Assembly: GCA_029891385.1 (NCBI GenBank)
Contig: CM057225.1
Location: 77,835,887-77,899,886 of the forward strand
Source of the DNA: Erythroxylum novogranatense
Lineage: Eukaryota; Streptophyta; Magnoliopsida; Malpighiales; Erythroxylaceae
Direction: 5' to 3'
Length of the DNA stretch: 64,000 bases
The notes under the pieces are model-generated. The model ran no database searches. It was not told the origin of the DNA and was given only the letters and a program-made list of their open reading frames with translations. The position numbers and the translations under genes are program-made. Of this stretch, positions 49,951 through 61,012 are shown in pieces (position 1 is the first letter of the stretch; each line of letters starts with the position of its first letter).

Positions 49951-50832
49951 CTAGGTCATGTCAGTTTTAAACATATTTCAAAACTTTTGAAACATGATTT
50001 GGTAAAAGGTTTGCCACAAATTTGTTTTAACAAAGATTTCTTTTGTGAAAGTTGTCAGAAAGGAAAACAAGTTAAGACCTCTTTCTCTTCAAAACATTTC
50101 GTAACTTCATCTAGACCACTAGAGTTGTTACACATGGATTTATTTGGTCCAACAAGGACAATAAGTCTTGGTGGAAAGAAGTATGGACTTGTCATTATTG
50201 ATGATTTTACAAGGTTTTGTTGGATACTTTTTCTGGCACGTAAAGATGAGTCTTTCAAGTGCTTTAGAAACCTTTCCATGAGGTTATAGAATGAAAAAGG
50301 AGTGTCTATAGCCAGCATAAGGAGTGATCATGGTGGAAAATTTGAAAATGAGACGTTTAGAGTATTCTGCGAAGAAAATGGAAATTTTCATAACTTCTCT
50401 GCCCCAAGGACTCCGCAGCAGAATGGAGTTGTTGAAAGAAAGAATAGGACGATTCAAGAGATGGCAAGAACAATGCTGTGCGAGATGAATCTTCCTAAAT
50501 ATTTCTGGGCAAAAGCTGTCAATACAGCATGCTATATTCAGAATAGAGTGTTGCTGCGACCAATATTGAAGAAAACTCCCTATGAGTTGTGGAAAGGAAG
50601 GAGGCCAAACATTTCTTATTTCCATCCTTTCGGTTGCAAGTGCACTATTCTGAACACAAAGGAAGTTCTGGACAAGTTTGATGCAAAGACTCTTGCAGGA
50701 ATATTTCGAGGTTATTCTCGCACCTCAAAGGCATTTAGAGTCTACAACCTCACCTTAAAGACTGTTGAAGAAACTATTCATGTCAAGTTCGATGATAGCT
50801 CTCAACCCAATAAGGAAGAGGAATCGAGATAA
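49950..50832 (+). pseudogene. Sirevirus integrase
   Basis: Zinc-binding HHCC part (GHVSFKHISK to CESCQKGK) and catalytic core with aspartate at 50137 (HMDLFGP), aspartate at 50326 (SDHGGKFEN) and glutamate at 50434 (NGVVERKNR). The last two are 36 codons apart, the D35E spacing. One stop (TAG at 50287, replacing a CAG glutamine codon) separates two otherwise open frames. The C-terminal ELWKGRRPNISYFHPFG block is conserved. Confidence 0.9.
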
Positions 50833-50850
50833 TGATCTCACATTACGGTT

Positions 50851-51720
50851 TTGACGGAGTACAAAGAAGTATCTTCATCGAAACACTATATGACGAAAAG
50901 AAAGACATTTGAAGAATTTGGAGTTAAAGAAAGATTGGAGATACAAAGTTCTCATCCTAAAGAGTCAATCATTGGAGAAACCTCGGAAGGTTATGCGAAC
51001 AAGGTCCAAGTTCGTAAGAGAAGCCAACGTAGCATTTATATCGAAGTAGAACCTAAGAAGATTGATGAAGCTCTAAAAGATGAAGCATGGATACTAGCTA
51101 TGCAAGAGGAGTTGAATCAATTCTATAGGAATAAAGTCTGGTCCTTAGTTCCTAAACCTGAAAAGAAATCCATTATTGGTGCGAGATGGGTATTCAAGAA
51201 TAAACTAGACGAATCGGGGAAAAGTAAGTCGCAATAAGGCAAGATTAGTAGCACAAGGCTATAATCAGCAAGAAGGAATAGACTACAATGAGACATATGC
51301 TCCAGTAGCAAGACTTGAAGCAATAAGGATACTGCTTGCATATGCGGTTTGCCATGACATAAAACTTTTTCATATGGATATAAAAAGTGCATTTCTGAAT
51401 GGTTTTATAGATGAAGAAGTCAATGTTAAGCAACCTCCCGGATTTGAGGACATAAAGTATCCAGATCATGTCTACAGACTTCATAAAGCCTTATATGGAA
51501 TGAAACAGGCCCCTAGAGCATGGTATGATCGTCTGAGTTCATTTCTTATAGAAAATGGATTTACTAGAGGTAAAGTAGACAAAACTCTTTTTAGAAAGAA
51601 CTTGAGTAATGATTTCATTATTGTGCAAATTTATGTTGATGATATTATTTTTGGTGCAACTTCAAAAAGGTTATGCATGAGTTTTGAAAATCTGATGAAA
51701 ATGAATTTGAGATGAGCATG
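50851..51720 (+). pseudogene. Sirevirus reverse transcriptase
   Basis: Conserved text from AWILAMQEELNQFYRNKVW and IIGARWVFKNKLDESG, through (new frame) NKARLVAQGYNQQEGIDY and FHMDIKSAFLNGFIDEEV, to the active-site YVDD (51632-51643). One shift near 51225 and one near 51712. Catalytic residues are present. Confidence 0.9.
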
Positions 51721-52587
51721 ATGGGTGAGTTAAAATTCTTTCTTAGATTGCAAGTAAAGCAAACTAAGGATAAGATTTTATCCATCAACAAAAATATCTT
51801 AAAGAATTGTTGTCTAAGTTTGATATGCGCAGTGTTAAACATATGTCTACCCGATGCATCCTTCAAACTTGTTGTCAAAAGACGAAAGTGGTAAGAAGGT
51901 GGATCAAACCCTATTTAGAGGGACGATTGGTTCTTTGCTTTATCTTACTGACAAGTAGACCCGACATTCTATTCATGTATGCTTGTGTGCAAGGTTTCAG
52001 CCGATCTAGAGAATCTCATTATATTCTTTGTAAACGAATTTTGAGATATCTCGCAGTACTACTTGATCTTTAGCAATGTATGAGAAAGGTAAAAATTTCA
52101 GGTTGAATGGATATTGCGATGCGGACTATGCGGTGATAGGATCGAAAGGAAGAGCACGAGTGGTGGTGTCACTTTCTTGGACCAAACCAGTGTCATGGTC
52201 AAGCAAGAGACAAAGCTTCGATTGCATTATCAATCAGAAGTGAATATATATGCGCCGTGAGTTGTTGTTCACAAGTATTGTGGATCAAGTATCAATTGGA
52301 GGACTACTCAATACAAGAAGAAGAGATTCCAATTTATTGCGACAACACCAAATACCATCGACTTGTCAAAGAATCCAATTCAACATTCAAGGGTGAAGCA
52401 CATAGAAGTCAGACATCATTTCTTGAGAGATTACGTTCAGAAGAAAGTCGTCAGTCTACAATTCGTAGAAACAAAATATCAGTGGGCGGATATCTTCACA
52501 AAACCACTAAGTGAAGATCGCTTTAAAGAAATCATATGCAACCTCAATATGGTGATGTTAACGGACCATTCATCTGGTTTTTCATAA
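51721..52587 (+). pseudogene. Sirevirus RNase H region
   Basis: Pieces in three frames: MMGELKFFLRLQVKQTKDKI, RPDILFMYACVQGFSRS, GYCDADYA near 52117, then HIEVRHHFLRDYVQKK and WADIFTKPLSEDRFKEI. Many one-base shifts fall at CG strings, consistent with the CAG/CTG problem. Ends around 52587, overlapping the 54-bp repeats. Confidence 0.85.
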
Positions 52588-52728
52588 AGACAAGACAGAC
52601 AGACGGAGGTGTTAACGGACCATTCATCTGGTTTTTCATAAAGACAAGACAGACAGACGGAGGAGTTAACGGACCATTCATCTGATTTTTTAAAAAGAAA
52701 AAACAGTGAAACGGTGGAGTTAACGGCG
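52557..52728 (+). repeat. 54-bp tandem repeat after RNase H
   Basis: GTTAACGGACCATTCATCTG starts at 52557, 52611 and 52665 and a partial unit begins at 52719, so the period is exactly 54 bp. It straddles the RNase H stop and lies before ORF3. Confidence 0.93.
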
Positions 52729-52942
52729 TTAGACGGTTTTAGATATAAAACTTCCTTCACAAGAAAAAGTTTTAGAGGAAAAAAGCTGTCAGATCATCGA
52801 GAAGTACAATCGTTCTAGAATTCGCTATAATATCCCTAAAAACTGACTTTTGGGATTTCTACCGAATTCAGAAATTGTTAGTTCTCTTAAAATCTCTCTG
52901 AAATTTCTTCAAGAAAGTTCCTACTCAATCAGAATCAGCAAG

Positions 52943-55268
52943 ATGAATGTCAAGCCTATTTTGCGAGTTGATCCAGATCAGTTTGGGAAGATTGGTAAAC
53001 TTCAAGAACTAAGGAAAGAACGAGATGGATATAGAATAGGAGATAATGGCGGCGGGATGGAGAAACTTCTTTCAAATACGAGATGAGGTCTATATACAAG
53101 AAGTTTATGAGTTCGGAAGAATACTAAATCGATGAGACGATACAATCGTGTCGTATGTAGACACACACTCTGTTATAAGAACGAAGGAGTTCTTGGAGAA
53201 AGTCACTTGAATGTCCGATGGATGGAGTTCAACCCATTAATATGGTGAAATGGATGACTAAGCTTAAGATGAGCGAAGATGAAGTTAGTCGTCAACTTTA
53301 TGGACAAAATAACCCAATCGAAAGGAGAGCCTCTTGGCTGGTACCAAAGGCAAGGGTATTGTTCGCGGTTCTATGTGGTCGTGTTTTACCGAGAATAGGT
53401 TCACGACATCGTGTCACTACCTGGATGAACAATGTATTTTCATCTTCCGAATCATCACCCAATAGATTTACCATTTTTGATTTATCAGTACATGGTAAAA
53501 TCAATAAAGGATACAAACACTTGTCCTTATGGGATGTTGTTGACAAGAGTGTTCAGAGAATCTGGCATCAGATTGGAAAGGGGAATCAGACAGAAGATAT
53601 CTGTTAAAAGCTATATAGATTCAACATCTATTGCTAAAATGGGTCTGAGATTTTCAGACAGAAAAGGAGCAGATTTGGCAAGAAAAGCAACAATTGAGGG
53701 GGAGCGTTTACTGAAGAAATCTTCTATGAAGGAAACAAGATCACATTCTCAGGAATCAAAGTCGAGAAGTGTTCGATTTTTTGAATCAGGTGATTTGAAG
53801 CGTAAAGGGGAACCACTGCTGAGTGACATTCCAAAGCAAGCAAGAACGTCACCCAGAGCGAAAACTGTGCAACAGAAAGAAGCCAGTCAATCCAGAGAAT
53901 CAAGCCAATCAAAGCATTCTGAACTGCAAGGATCAAGAGCTACAAAGTCGTTGACATCAATCCTTGAAAAAGATTCAGAAACTCAGTCTCAAGGAAGTGG
54001 AGGAAAAAGGAAAGAAGAACCTAAAAAGAAAAAAATGCAACCTAAAAAGTCACCAAGGGGAAAGAAAATGAGTGCAACAAAGAAGGAAGTTCAACAATGA
54101 AACAAAGTCTAAGAAGATGCAAGAAAAGATCATTGTTGATACTACGAAAAAGTCTGTTCTTGTCGATTGATATTGTTGAAGTTAATGTGGAAGTCATTCT
54201 TGGTAATCTTAAGGATACTCACAATGTCCTTGATAATCCAATGTTTGAAGAAGTAGTTTCTACTACTTTTGGTCTTCACTTGTTCGCAAATGATTGCTAC
54301 ACATGTTATGGGACAAAGGTTAGTCAAAAGTCTTGAGTATGATGACTAATGTTCCATCCAAATATTTAACTTTTCAAAGAGAAAGTTGGGAACACAGATT
54401 GGTTGTCATAGAGGAGAAGAAGACCAAATCTGTCATCATCCGAGACAAACCAAAGAGATTTGTGAAAGCCTTCTTCAAATCAGTGAAATTTGATAACAGC
54501 ATTCTACATCTGTTGGATAGGGGTTATAAAATTTCTATGATCAATCAAGAGAGTTGGAAGAGAACCATATCCACGAGCCATTTGGAGCGTCTTACTTCTT
54601 ATCCAATCTTGGAAGATCGAGAATCAAGGTGGTACCGATTTACAACCACCAAATTTTGTTGAGCATAAGTATGAAAAGAAACAAGTGAAAGTTCAACCGA
54701 ACCGCTTTTGGATGACATGACTTCTGATCAGATTGCAGAAGCAGTGCAATTGATTGATGAAGCATGTGAAGAGAAAAGAAGTGGAAGTTCTATCTGCATT
54801 TATCAAGATCCAGGAACAAGCCAAACTAAGGCTACAACAGATGATCCACAGGGAGGCACTATCAGAAAGGGTCAGTATCGTTCTTTTCTGATTGGGAACT
54901 TAAAATGTTCTTATAGTATTTTACAGAACATTCTGCAAAATCGACCTCTGTGGGAGATCAACTCAATTGCAGAAGCTATGCCTTGGCTTGGAAGCACATA
55001 TCAACGTATACTTGATTCCTATGATCTTGATATTCCTGATCAAGCTGTATATGTTCCTCCGCCTCTCCTCCAAATTATTGAACCACATGTCTCAAACGTG
55101 GAAGCTTATACAACAACAGTTGCTATTGTTGAAAAACAAGTTGTTGAGACAGAATCTTCGACTGCTGCTGAATCATTGACCTTAAAGAAACAAGTTCAGA
55201 AACTTGATAAGGAAATGAAGAAGATTAAGAAGATGCTGAAAAAGTTGGTGAAGCAGTCTGGGAAATAA
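52943..55268 (+). pseudogene. Sirevirus third ORF region (envelope-like by position)
   Basis: A long gene-like region after RNase H, in several frames. It starts around ATG 52943 (MNVKPILRVDPDQFGKIGKL), continues with WMTKLKMSEDEVSRQLYG and FTIFDLSVHGKINKGYKH (53218-53607), a long Lys/Ser/Gln-rich disordered stretch (53600-54100) and a last open part, 54708-55268, ending in a coiled coil (KLDKEMKKIKKMLKKLVK). Some Sireviruses carry an envelope-like ORF here, but I see no clear signal peptide or membrane anchor, so function is unknown. Frames break near 53600, 54100 and 54680. Confidence 0.65.
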
Positions 55269-55517
55269 TTTTTTGATTAATAACAAATAGGGGGAGAAGG
55301 AAGAATGAGAAGGGAGAAGGAAGAATAAGAAGAATGAGAAGGAAGAATGAGAAGGGAGAATCAGCTGAAAGGAAAAGATAGAAGAAATTTTTGAAAGCAG
55401 AAGGCAGAAGTTATTTTTGATCTATTAATACTTCTGTATATGTGATACTTTTCATAATTTGATACCTTTCATATTTCTCTATTTCATAATATTTGTTATC
55501 ATTAAAAAGGGGGAGAA
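55269..55517 (+). other. Sirevirus 3' untranslated region and polypurine tract
   Basis: Purine-rich AGAAGGAAGAATGAG repeats (about 55295-55360) follow the last ORF, and the tract AAAAGGGGGAGAA (55505-55517) abuts the 3' LTR and would prime plus-strand synthesis. Confidence 0.85.
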
Positions 55518-56609
55518 TGTTAAGTCAAATCAGACTTCAAGTATTAAATAATTTTGATGACAAACAAAGAGAAATATACAAATGAAAAGTAGATGGACGC
55601 ATGAGAAGTAAAAAATAGCTGAAGGAGAAAAATCAGCCTAAGTAAGAATCAGTTGAAGAAAAGCAGACGGAAGCTTTACAAGAAAAGCAGCTGATACAAA
55701 CGAAAAGCAGACGGAAGCTTTACAAGAGAAAAGCAGCTGATACAAACGAAAAGGCATTTGAAGCTTCACAAGAGAAAAGCGGTGATACAAGAAAAGGCAT
55801 TAAGCTTTACAAGAGAAAAGCGGTGATACAAGAAAAGGATTGGAAGCTTTACAAAAGAAAAGCAGCTGATACAAGAAAAGCAGACGGAAGCTTTACAAGA
55901 GAAAAGCAGCCGATACAAAATATCAGACGGAAGAAAGAAACATCAGTTTGAGTTAGTTACGGAGTCAAACTGAATAACCGTTTCTTTCAAGAATCAAGAA
56001 GCAGATAATCAAGAAATAGTTGAAGACCCGACTATAAATAAGAGTCGAGATTGAAGAAGAAACAACTTTATGCAACTTTGAAAAACTTCATGAAACTCTG
56101 AGTATTCAACTTTTGATTTTCAGATTATCTGAGAGAAAAAAAATTGTGAACGATATTTCGAGTGAACAGTGTTAAGAGCATTTATATTGTAACAAGCTCT
56201 TTACTATTCTTTCAAGTAGTAAGTGTTACAGATAGCCTGAAGAGGCTAAGAGTAAAATAATACTAACGTAAAGAGACACGGAGAGGCTCGGTCGAAAGAA
56301 TACTTGTAAACAATTCAGAGATAGTGAAATCTCATAAGGATATCTGAGGACTAGACGTAGCCCACGGTTTGGGGTGAACCAGGATAAACTGTTGTGTTTC
56401 TCTCTACTCTCATATTACTTATATCGTATTCTTCAAAATTAACAAAGTTTTTCAAACTAGTTACAAATTGATTTACGATAAGTTTTCGAAAGAACAAGTA
56501 ATTTTTTAAAAAAAAAGGGGATTAAGAAAAAGTTTATCACAATTCAACCCCCCTTCTTGTGTATCTTGATCATATTATTGTTCAATATATTAACGTGTGA
56601 TTCACTTCA
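55518..56609 (+). repeat. Sirevirus 3' LTR with internal minisatellite
   Basis: 1092 bp, same ends as the 5' LTR. The GGAAGCTTTACAAGAGAAAAG-type minisatellite occupies about 55665-55915. Compared with the 5' LTR, most differences sit at CAG or CTG. Confidence 0.92.
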
Positions 56610-57256
56610 AATATACTGAGACATAGTATATACCTTTCTTTTCGACAAACCTTTCTTTTAGGGCAATCCTTCTTGAAGTGACCAGACTTTTTGCAGAAGT
56701 GGCACCTCTTATCTTTATGGATTCGACCCTCATTAACTTTACTAAGAGCTTTGTCCTTATCTTTGCCTTTCTTTCTTGATTTATTCTTGTTGCTACTAGC
56801 TCCTTGATGAAACATGAGATGAACGGAGTGTTCCTTCATTTTGTTCAATCTCCTTTCCTCCTAAGCCAACATGGCCTTAATTTCTTGAAGGTTCCAGTTT
56901 TCTTTAATAGTGTTGTAATTCACCTAGAACTGGCCAAACTCTATAGGAAGAGAGTTGATAACGAACTGTACCAGAAAGGACTCACTGACATCCATACCCA
57001 TGGATTTCAGTTCTGCACATCTAGGTTTGACATATAAGTTAGATGATCGTGAATGGGCTGTGACCAGTTAAATTTTTTAGTCGTGAACTCACTCATTAAA
57101 GTCCCTACTATGGACTTGTTAGCTATATCAGATTGGGAGTATTCCTTAAGCTTTAACATAAACTCCTTTACATTATTTGTCTTAGGCATTGATGGCTTCA
57201 AATTTTCTGCGATTGTCATTTGCATCAAATTCAAACTTTGCCTATTAGACCATTCC
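56610..57256 (-). pseudogene. copia-B gag, truncated by the gypsy insertion
   Basis: Minus strand from 57256: EWSNRQSLNLMQMTIAENLK, KEFMLKLKEYSQSDIANKS, KKFNWSQPIHDHLTYMSN, then NKMKEHSVHLMFHQGAS, a Lys-rich linker and the CCHC knuckle CHFCKKSGHFKKDC (56704-56663). A gag-type capsid protein. The N-terminus lies on the far side of the gypsy element. Confidence 0.88.
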
Positions 57257-60200
57257 TGTAACATCTCACCCACTACGGGAAGGGTAGAATAGTAATTTGG
57301 CATAGGATGAGAGTGATTGGGATTAATTAGGATTGTTTATGCATACTAGTATTGGTAAACAGTGAAATTTGCGCATATGAAATACCTGTACATGCATACA
57401 TGACATTCCCGGTTTTTATGCCTAATGCAATTTTATTGTGAATAACGTGGTTTTTTTTTGAAAAATTATTCTGAGTGCTCCATTGTGTGTTTTCTACTTT
57501 AAGGTCTTTTAAGGAATTTTTCTGGAATTTTCCGGAGAAACTTCCCGAACCGTAAAAATCGCCAAGTGGCGAACCGGTTGATTTTCGGTATCGAAAATTT
57601 CTATCCAATGGCACTAAAATATTGGATACATTATTTTGGACTTGAAATTAGGGCCATTGGATTTGAATGGGTCAGATTTTATTAGGGTTTCTAAATAAGT
57701 CCTATTTACAAATTTGTCTTTAACTTATTTTGTCTTTTTGTTCTATTTGCCACTTGTCCTCACCATTTAAATGCTTTTGTCTTCTGCCTCTCCTTGTGTT
57801 TTCGGCTACTTCAATGTTAAGGAATAAAAGAGAGGCATTTTTATTGCTTTGGTCCAAAAGCAACCGAAACCTTCATTTTTTTCAATCTCCATCAACTTTC
57901 TCCTTCTTTAAGTCACACTTCCTTCAACCTTAAGAGCCCTCCTTCATGCAACCAAGCTACTTTCTTTCCATGATGAACTTACACATGCATGGTGTTAGAA
58001 GAGAGTGGAGAAGGTGTTGAGTTAGAGGATTAAGTAAAGAATTGAAGAGATTGAAGTTGGAAAAGCTTGATTAGGTAAGGTTTATGCTAAGCTTTCATTA
58101 TGTATTTCATGAATCATGGTTGTTAGATGCATTCAATGGGAGTTATTGTTTATTAATCATGATTTATGATGCTTTAAAGTTATGAAATTTATAGCTTGAA
58201 TTGTTGGGTAAGGTTATGTTGAGTATGATTTGATAAGGTGAGCATGAATGATGTGGTTTAGAAGTGTTTTAGCTTGATTTTGGATTGATTCTTGATGATT
58301 ATTCTTGCATGGAAATGAAGAGTTTAGTGCTTCCAAATTGTAACTATTGGTCTAAGTGAATGTATGAATGATCTAGTGACTGATTTCTTGTCCATTTGGA
58401 TGCTTAGTGATGTGTTATTGGCATTGGAAGTGATAGGATCTAAGGTTAGTACCAAAGCTGGAAAATTGGTTTTGTACCAATTACACTGTTTTGATCATAA
58501 CTAATGGTGTGGTTATGAAAATGAGGTGCGGTTTGTGCCAAATTAAACTTTAGTTGATTGGCTACAATTTTGTATTAAATAGGTGTTGTCTAATTGTAGC
58601 TCTAAGAGGTTGAATTTTGGCTTGGAAAATCAGAGACATGGGCTGTGTGAACAGTACCCGAATTGATGACCTAATTGTTTTGATGATTTTTCTAGATTAA
58701 TTTAGAAGGAATTGGTCAAAATAGTCTTAATAAAAGTTGAAGCCTATCAAGTTAGCTTTTCATTTCCACTGATTTTGCAATTTTTCTATATGTATATTGG
58801 GAGATATGAACAGTTGACTATTAACTGGTTTTGTACATTTTGGTGAAACCTAGCCTAAGTGTAGATTTTGTGAGCATTCTGATTGGAAGCAATTTTAGAG
58901 ATTTCTGTGAATTTAATTGGCTTAAGTTATCTTATGAAAAGTTGTAGAGGAAGCAATTATCTTGAAAATGGTATATAGCATGTTATTTTTGGATATCATA
59001 TTGGAGAGTTATGTGTTTTCAAAAACTGAATCTGAATTAGGTCATTAACTGCTGATAATGGAAGTAAATTCCATAACAGTTTTGAGCTTGTTAGTAATAG
59101 AATTGGATTCTAAGTCCTTCATGAAAATTGAAGTATGAGATCTTATCTTTCCAGTGATATAAGGTAATGATTTTTTTGACATTTGTGCAAGTAGATATGC
59201 AGTTTTGAAATTTGTTGTTCAGATTGGATAATTTCAGTGGGCAGATTCTTTGTTAAATTACTTGACCTAGTTAGCAAGTGAATTTGATTTCAGGTTGTTC
59301 ATGAAAGTTGTAGAAAACATTGTGATCTTTCTGTGCTATGTTGAGAGGCTTTGACTAGGCAGTAGCTTTGATGGAATTTTTGACACCCTTAGGGGTGAAA
59401 TTGATTTTTGTGTTCTACATGAAACTTGTAGAGGTTTTCATGATCTTTCCAACGAGATATGGTTTGTAATTTTCTGAATTGTGTGTAAAGAGTTATAGGT
59501 GTTTGAATTTCGGTTTGAAAATAGGAAAAAGAGAAAGAAATAGGGGCAGCATATATATATATATATTGTTTTATTTGATTTTTGTGTTCTTTTGGGAATT
59601 TTTGGACAGAAATTTGACGTGGGTCCGGGTAATGGTTCTTTAGTCACTGTTTTATTTATTTTTAGACCGATAGAGGTCCGAATTGAGTAATTTCTGTGTT
59701 GTTAGATTTTTAATTTTTAGACAGATTTTATGATGGAAAAGTTTAGTTTAGGGCCGGGAATATCATGCACATGCATTGTACACCTTTTAATGGTTACGTA
59801 TGCATCATTAACTTGTTCTGATTGGACAATTAGTAATAGTTATCTTCTATGATTATTATAGAGGCACAATTGGAGCGTCGATCTACCGACGTAGCAGAGA
59901 CTTTCCGGCATTAGCTCGGAAGTAATAGGTGAGTGATTGAGATGGTTTTCGTTTAATATATGTCTAATGTGGAGAATAATGGTGGGATTAGTGGTTGCGT
60001 TTGTTTCTGACTGGATTCCGGGCAGATGGTCTGATGAATTGGGAGATTTGACATAGAAGTGCCTTGATGTGTTAATTGTTACTTGTTTGCTATTACTGCG
60101 ATTGATTGTGATTCACTGAATGTTAATTGACTGTTAAATTGGGCATATGCATTTCATACACATATGCATAAACGGATAAGAATAGTTGTGACCAGAGTCG

Positions 60201-60918
60201 CCACTGATACTGGAAACGAGCCTCGAGCTCGAAGGGAGATAATCCTACTCCCTAGACGCATCTACTGCTTACTGTTTACTGTGTAAGAGCTCGGTCACAA
60301 CACTGTAATAAAAATAGAAAAGAGTCACATATGCATTGCATACATATTGGACTGAATAACTAAATATCTGAAATGCCTTTTTGTTGTATATGACTGTATA
60401 ATTACTGTGACTGTCTTATTTCTGTAATTTGTTTGTGTGATGCATGGATTGGGCGAACCATCGATGATGGTTCCTCACTGAGTTCGCAAACTCACCCAAA
60501 ATTGCAACCTATTTTTAAGGATCGAGAGTAGACTTATAGTTCCTGAGAGACTGTAGAGCTGCATAGATCAGATTGGCGAGAGAGGCTATGGCTCAAAGGT
60601 TGGTCATCTGGGACTTCTTTTGAGATGACCTAGTTAGGACTTCTATTTTTGTCTTGTTGTATATAATATTTTAAGGTTAAGTGTTCAGAGTGATGTACAG
60701 ACTGAGAACACTAACAGTTGTATAAATTACTGAGTTTGATGAAATGAAATGGAACACAGCTTGGTTTTAAAAAGTTTCAATTTCATATTACTATTTTATT
60801 ATTGTGATGCCATGTGGAGTTTAGAGCTGTTTGTCTGTAGTTCTCTCTTATCGTAGGATATGTACCGGAATGACCTACGGGTGTTCCAGTGGGTACTCTA
60901 TGGTAAGAGAGCGCTACA
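57257..60918 (+). repeat. Gypsy 5' LTR (3662 bp), related to the LARD LTRs
   Basis: Ends TGTAACATC and GCGCTACA. It contains the hairpin TGAGTTCGCAAACTCA (60479-60494) next to ACCATCGATGATGGT (60458-60472), the same block found inverted in the LARD LTRs and solo LTR 1. A short (AT)n at about 59552-59567 sits where the LARD LTR has its CpG palindromes. No coding. Confidence 0.9.
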
Positions 60919-60923
60919 TTAGG

Positions 60924-60935
60924 TGGTATCAGAGC
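60924..60935 (+). promoter_or_regulatory. Gypsy primer-binding site
   Basis: TGGTATCAGAGC, perfect match to the initiator tRNA-Met complement, five bases after the LTR end. Confidence 0.93.
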
Positions 60936-61012
60936 ATGGTTTGGCATCTGTTGGGACTAGTACATAATTAGGCTTGAATTATTGTGAGAAATGCAGAAAC
61001 TAATCAGAATTA

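Larger units (their letters stand above)
46746..56609 (+). mobile_element. Sirevirus-type Ty1-copia retrotransposon, TSD AATAT
   Basis: A 9864-bp element with LTRs of 1071 and 1092 bp, tRNA-Met-type PBS, gag, protease, integrase, reverse transcriptase, RNase H, an extra ORF region after RNase H, and a polypurine tract directly before the 3' LTR. Perfect AATAT duplications flank it (46741-46745 and 56610-56614). Size and the third ORF region fit the Sirevirus (SIRE/Maximus) lineage. The LTRs differ mainly at CAG/CTG sites, so the element may be younger and more intact than its frameshifts suggest. Confidence 0.9.
41073..57256 (-). mobile_element. copia-B: minus-strand Ty1-copia element with three nested insertions
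   Basis: From right to left the coding order is gag (57256-56610), protease and pre-integrase (46740-46260), integrase (46231-45790), reverse transcriptase (44950-44346) and RNase H (44345-44039 plus 42196-41693), then a polypurine tract and a short 3' LTR. It entered an intron of the WAT1-like gene. It is interrupted by a solo copia LTR (42202-44033), a Sirevirus-type element (46746-56609) and the gypsy element starting at 57257. Frames rejoin across the first two gaps when one TSD copy is kept. The 5' LTR and the left part of gag lie outside the window. Confidence 0.88.
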
